From Bacteroidetes bacterium UBA4416 (lineage in GTDB: Bacteria > Bacteroidota > Bacteroidia > B-17B0 > Aurantibacillaceae), in NCBI GenBank assembly GCA_002390745.1, contig DGQK01000022.1, positions 28,981 to 92,980 on the forward strand: a stretch of DNA of 64,000 nucleotides, in the 5' to 3' direction. A program made the translations under genes and the position numbers. Positions within the stretch are counted from its first letter, which is position 1, and the number at the start of each line of letters is the position of its first letter. The notes below the pieces were generated by a model. The model saw nothing but the letters and a program-made list of their open reading frames with translations, was not told where the DNA came from and searched no databases. Of this stretch, positions 60,823 through 64,000 are shown one piece after another.

Positions 60823-61362
60823 ATGAAGAAATTGCTTATCTGCCTGAATTGTTTATTTTTGAGCGTTATGATCCAGGCAGCACGATATCAACTCTTTCTC
60901 TTCTTACTTTGCGTAATGGGCTTTTCGGGCTTTTCCCAGGAGCCGGAAGACAGTTCCCGCTTTGTGCTGACCTATAGTTTTTACAATCACGCCGAGCTTG
61001 TATCCAAAGGCACGATGACTTACCGCCTAACGAACGATTACCTGGGAATCACCCGCAGGAACCTGTTCGATAAAAAAGATATTCCGCTGTACTCCACAAA
61101 TATCCGGAAAAGCGTATCGGATTCTATCAGGGGACTTAGGATAGATACGCTTCAGTTCTTCTACCATAACGATTGCGTGATGTCGACCAGCGGCAATGAG
61201 TATTTCATTTCCCTGGAAACAGGGCTGAAAGAAAAGCGAATCCACCTGCATAGCTATTATCATCCGCAAATTGAGCGATTGATCCATGTCATGAATGCTG
61301 TGTTGCCCGAAGACTACCGGCTTTACTATATGAGCAAAGACAATAAACAGGATTGTAAATAA
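60823..61362 (+). CDS. Exported protein of unknown function
   Basis: A 179-residue protein with a long hydrophobic N-terminus (LLICLNCLFLSVMIQA and YQLFLFLLCVMGFSGFSQ), of which the second stretch looks like the signal peptide proper, ending FSQ before the mature EPEDSSRF. The mature domain is about 140 residues with no family that I recognise. Base use returns to that of the resident genes. An ATG further in (MIQAARYQ or MGFSGFSQ) may be the true start. Confidence 0.5.
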   Translation: MKKLLICLNCLFLSVMIQAARYQLFLFLLCVMGFSGFSQEPEDSSRFVLTYSFYNHAELVSKGTMTYRLTNDYLGITRRNLFDKKDIPLYSTNIRKSVSDSIRGLRIDTLQFFYHNDCVMSTSGNEYFISLETGLKEKRIHLHSYYHPQIERLIHVMNAVLPEDYRLYYMSKDNKQDCK

Positions 61363-61752
61363 TTTCGCGGCTATGAGTTAAACAGCATATTTCAGGCGCC
61401 CGGGTGAGCTTTCCACGTCAGGTCCCCGCAAAGGAGCAGCGAGGATGCTTTCCGTTTTAATCCCTCTCGCAAGGCATATGCGATTCATGCGTTAAACCCA
61501 TAAGCTGTGTAGGCCTGCGTGAGGGATAGAATGAAAATCCTTTTTTGCTGCACTTCGCAAAAAAGATTGAAGTGATAGCCCGGCCCGTCAGGGACACGCC
61601 CAAACACACAATAGTAGCAGCCATTGCGCTCTGAATCATCCGGCCTTACCTACTCAGATAGGTTTATCTCATGCTTCATCTAAGCCCGCCAAAAACACCG
61701 GCCATAAAACTCTGCGTTCTTTTTTGTATTTTGCTTCATATAAAAACAGCCT
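61363..61752. other. Gene-free region with a structured Bacteroidota-type repeat
   Basis: 390 bases with no gene that I can support. At 61517-61599 GCGTG and CACGC form an outer stem around an inner hairpin, CTTTTTTGC (61549 region) with GCAAAAAAG, and the paired segments GAGGGATAGAATG and GAAGTGATAGCCCGG. I have seen elements of this layout as dispersed intergenic repeats in Bacteroidota, but cannot name a family. The left part (61400-61500) and the 60 bases before the protease ATG show nothing clear. Confidence 0.4.
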
Positions 61753-63843
61753 ATGAACAAATTCTACTATACGTTATTATTAATCGGCACGATACGCACG
61801 GCACAGGCCCAGAACGACCTAAAACCTTGTGGAGCCGACGAGCTGCGGATCGCAACACTTAAGCAGCATCCCGAAATTGCAAAAGCCGTCATTACGCGCG
61901 ATGCGCAACTGGAGGCGCATACCGCCACGTATGTGGCAGGGCAGGGGAAAAGCCCGTCCACCGCAACGTACATCATTCCGGTGGTGTTCCATGTGATTCA
62001 CAATTACGGCTCCGAAAACATCTCCGATGCCCAGCTGAAAGACGGGCTCGACATTGTTAATAAGACCTTTAATAAAACGCATCCCAATACAGCCTCCATT
62101 GTTCCCGCCTTTCAGGGCATTCACGCTGATTGCGATATTGAGTTTCGCCTCGCGACCAAAGACCCCAACGGCAATTGCCACAGCGGCATCAACCGCATCG
62201 CTTCTCCTTTGACCAGCTCCGGCGATCACCGTGTGAAAAGCCTGATCCACTGGCCGCCTACCAAATACCTGAACGTATACGTGGTAACCAATGCCGCAGG
62301 CCTGGCGGGGCATGCCGTGTGGCCTTCCGATGCCGATACCATGCCTTCCTGGGATGGTATTGTATTATCACATAATTATGTGGGTACCATCGGCACTTCC
62401 AACCTCACCCAGTCGGTCGCCTTTGCGCACGAGTGCGGCCACTTCCTGAACCTGCACCATATCTGGGGCGGCAACAACGTCCCCAATTTTTATTACTACC
62501 CATGCGCCGATCCCAATAAGGATTGCAACATCGACGACCTGGTGGCCGATACGCCGCCTACCATTGGCTGGCAGAGCTGCAACCTCACCGGTGCTTCCTG
62601 CGGCAATACGGTCGACAATGTGCAGAATGCCATGGATTACAGCTATTGCAACATCATGTTCACACAAGGACAAAAAGCAAGGATGCAGGCCTGCCTGACC
62701 TCTACCGTAGCGGGCAGGAATAACCTCTGGCAAACGTCGAACCTCATGGCTACCGGCGTATATACCACCGCGACCTTGTGCGGCGCGAATTTCAGCTCCG
62801 ACAAAAAAGTGATCTGTGCCGGCAGCAGCGTTGCCTTTACCAATACGTCTTATCATGGCGCGGTGTCGTCCTACAGCTGGAAATTCCAGGGTGGCTCCCC
62901 GGCGACCTCCGCGGCGGCCAACCCGACGGTGTCCTATGCCACGCCCGGAACTTATAGTGTGGAGCTTAGTGTGAGCGACGGCAGCAGCACCATAACAACA
63001 GCTAAGCAACAGTATGTGATCGTGCAAGCCTCAACAGCCACAGTGGCATATCCTTTTACCGAAGGCTTTGAAACGATGGCGGATCTCAACAGCGGAGGCT
63101 GGTTTACCAACAACCTGGATACCTCAGGTACCTGGCAACTGACAGCTGCTGCGGCATCGGGAGGCAGCAAGTCGGTGATGATCAACAACTTTAGCAGTAC
63201 GCTGAACGGAAAGGATGAGCTTCTGAGCAAGCCTGTCAACCTCAGCGGGGCCACATCGCTCAACCTGAGCTTTAAATATGCCTTTGCAAGGAAAGATACC
63301 AGCAACCGCGATCAGCTCCAGGTGTTCTGCACGCAAAGCTGTACAGGTACTAACTTACAGCGCCTGAACCTCGTTGGCGCTGCCCTGGAAACGACGGCGC
63401 CAAAGAGCGTCTATTTTCAGCCAACGGCTTCCGAATGGAAAACGGCCTCGGCGATTATTCCCTCGGTATTGTTTACCAACGGCTTTCGCATGAAATTTGT
63501 CTTTACCGGCAACGGTGGAAATAATATTTACATCGATGATATTAACCTGGCAATTGATGCGGGTATCCGCGATATCTCCGAAGATGTGCAGCTGCTGAAT
63601 GTATTTCCGAATCCCTCTTCCGGCATTAGTTACCTGTCTTTCTCGCTGGAGAAACCAAAAACGCTGAGCCTGAAGCTCACGGATGTCTTAGGGAAAGAAG
63701 TTATGATTCTGAAGCCTGAGCTCTACGCTTCGGGAGAGCAACGCCTGGCTTTGCCTACAGCGGGCCTGCAAAGCGGCATTTACTTCATCCTTCTTTCCGA
63801 TGGCTTGAGGCAGCTCAGCAGGCAGCTTATTATTTCCGAATAA
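61753..63843 (+). CDS. Second secreted M43-family metalloprotease with PKD domain and T9SS tail
   Basis: A 696-residue protease of the same layout as the one at 18195-20339. Signal peptide (YTLLLIGTIRTAQA), propeptide-like region, then the M43 domain with AHECGHFLNLHHIWGG (HExxHxxxxxH) and the Met-turn NAMDYSYC. A PKD domain (about 355-425: YSWKFQGGSPATS to TYSVELSVSDGSS), a jelly-roll-like beta domain (about 430-600) and a T9SS type A tail (LNVFPNPSSGISYLSF to GIYFILLSDGLRQLSRQLII) follow. It should be exported through SprA. The two proteases are diverged paralogues, not a recent copy. Confidence 0.92.
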   Translation: MNKFYYTLLLIGTIRTAQAQNDLKPCGADELRIATLKQHPEIAKAVITRDAQLEAHTATYVAGQGKSPSTATYIIPVVFHVIHNYGSENISDAQLKDGLDIVNKTFNKTHPNTASIVPAFQGIHADCDIEFRLATKDPNGNCHSGINRIASPLTSSGDHRVKSLIHWPPTKYLNVYVVTNAAGLAGHAVWPSDADTMPSWDGIVLSHNYVGTIGTSNLTQSVAFAHECGHFLNLHHIWGGNNVPNFYYYPCADPNKDCNIDDLVADTPPTIGWQSCNLTGASCGNTVDNVQNAMDYSYCNIMFTQGQKARMQACLTSTVAGRNNLWQTSNLMATGVYTTATLCGANFSSDKKVICAGSSVAFTNTSYHGAVSSYSWKFQGGSPATSAAANPTVSYATPGTYSVELSVSDGSSTITTAKQQYVIVQASTATVAYPFTEGFETMADLNSGGWFTNNLDTSGTWQLTAAAASGGSKSVMINNFSSTLNGKDELLSKPVNLSGATSLNLSFKYAFARKDTSNRDQLQVFCTQSCTGTNLQRLNLVGAALETTAPKSVYFQPTASEWKTASAIIPSVLFTNGFRMKFVFTGNGGNNIYIDDINLAIDAGIRDISEDVQLLNVFPNPSSGISYLSFSLEKPKTLSLKLTDVLGKEVMILKPELYASGEQRLALPTAGLQSGIYFILLSDGLRQLSRQLIISE

Positions 63844-63848
63844 AAACC

Positions 63849-63890
63849 ATCCGGTGACGAAGGCTTCCGAAGTCACCGGATCATGTTTTT
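63849..63890 (+). terminator. Terminator after the second M43 protease gene
   Basis: ATCCGGTGAC (63849-63858) pairs perfectly with GTCACCGGAT (63872-63881). A T5 run lies 4 bases further on. Confidence 0.7.
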
Positions 63891-64000
63891 GGGGTTAGAG
63901 GGCTTATTAGAAGCCATCTCATAAATACCTGTTGCCTCTTTGCGCGTCTTGTCTATTCATGCTTCGTTTCTTTTCTAGCCCAGACTGCAAGAGTATGAGC

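Overview
The window is a chromosomal segment of a Bacteroidota bacterium. The evidence is a full-length SprA/Sov type IX secretion (T9SS) translocon, four proteins with T9SS sorting tails, a TonB-dependent receptor with a DUF4249 lipoprotein, a GLPGLI/outer-membrane-barrel pair, two-component-propeller and SpoIIE-type regulators, many lipoproteins with short leaders, and promoters of the Bacteroidota type (TTG-N18/19-TAnnTTTG). The order or family cannot be fixed from this alone. Apart from one insertion sequence and one AT-rich gene, the content looks like resident chromosome.

Layout. 1-3010 (+): the end of a polysaccharide operon (Wzz-like chain-length protein cut by the window edge, O-antigen ligase/polymerase, small membrane protein), then a lipoprotein gene broken by a one-base deletion. 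3687-13479 (-): a regulatory block with two SpoIIE/PP2C phosphatases of very different sensor architecture (membrane-thioredoxin-PAS and periplasmic propeller-Y_Y_Y), between which lie SiaB-like kinase and SiaC-like phosphoprotein genes, a lipoprotein, accD and fbaB. 13559-15894: queuosine-precursor transporter, a tandem array of five 97-bp units that each encode a 30-residue hydrophobic peptide, a D-Ala-D-Ala dipeptidase and queD. 16010-30232: TPR protein, SPFH protein, secreted M43 metalloprotease, plsY, ruvA, sprA and an SpoU methylase. 30287-31538: an IS256-type element (variant Zn-binding transposase) with a probable frameshift start, inserted between two convergent genes. 31598-46977: HMG-CoA-lyase-like/DUF4259/pyrD operon, an abundant-looking Ala-rich lipoprotein, marC, lipoproteins, a sphingomyelin-synthase-like PAP2 protein, an NlpC/P60 hydrolase, a GH3-beta-lactamase fusion, a membrane-bound spermidine-synthase-like protein and a TonB receptor/DUF4249 pair. 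47063-63843: a T9SS type B protein, GLPGLI/barrel pair, SRPBCC protein, gap, a YHYH-MbnP-MbnH copper/redox operon, FAH hydrolase, lhgO, three unrecognised genes (one strongly AT-rich) and a second M43 T9SS protease.

How the genes fit together. SprA would export the four T9SS cargo proteins, two of them related M43 proteases. The two phosphatases, the SiaB kinase and SiaC look like a partner-switching phosphorelay, with one input from the periplasm and one through a thiol-disulfide domain. MbnH (di-haem enzyme) probably modifies MbnP, encoded in the overlapping gene before it, next to a YHYH secreted protein. No rRNA, tRNA or CRISPR array was seen.
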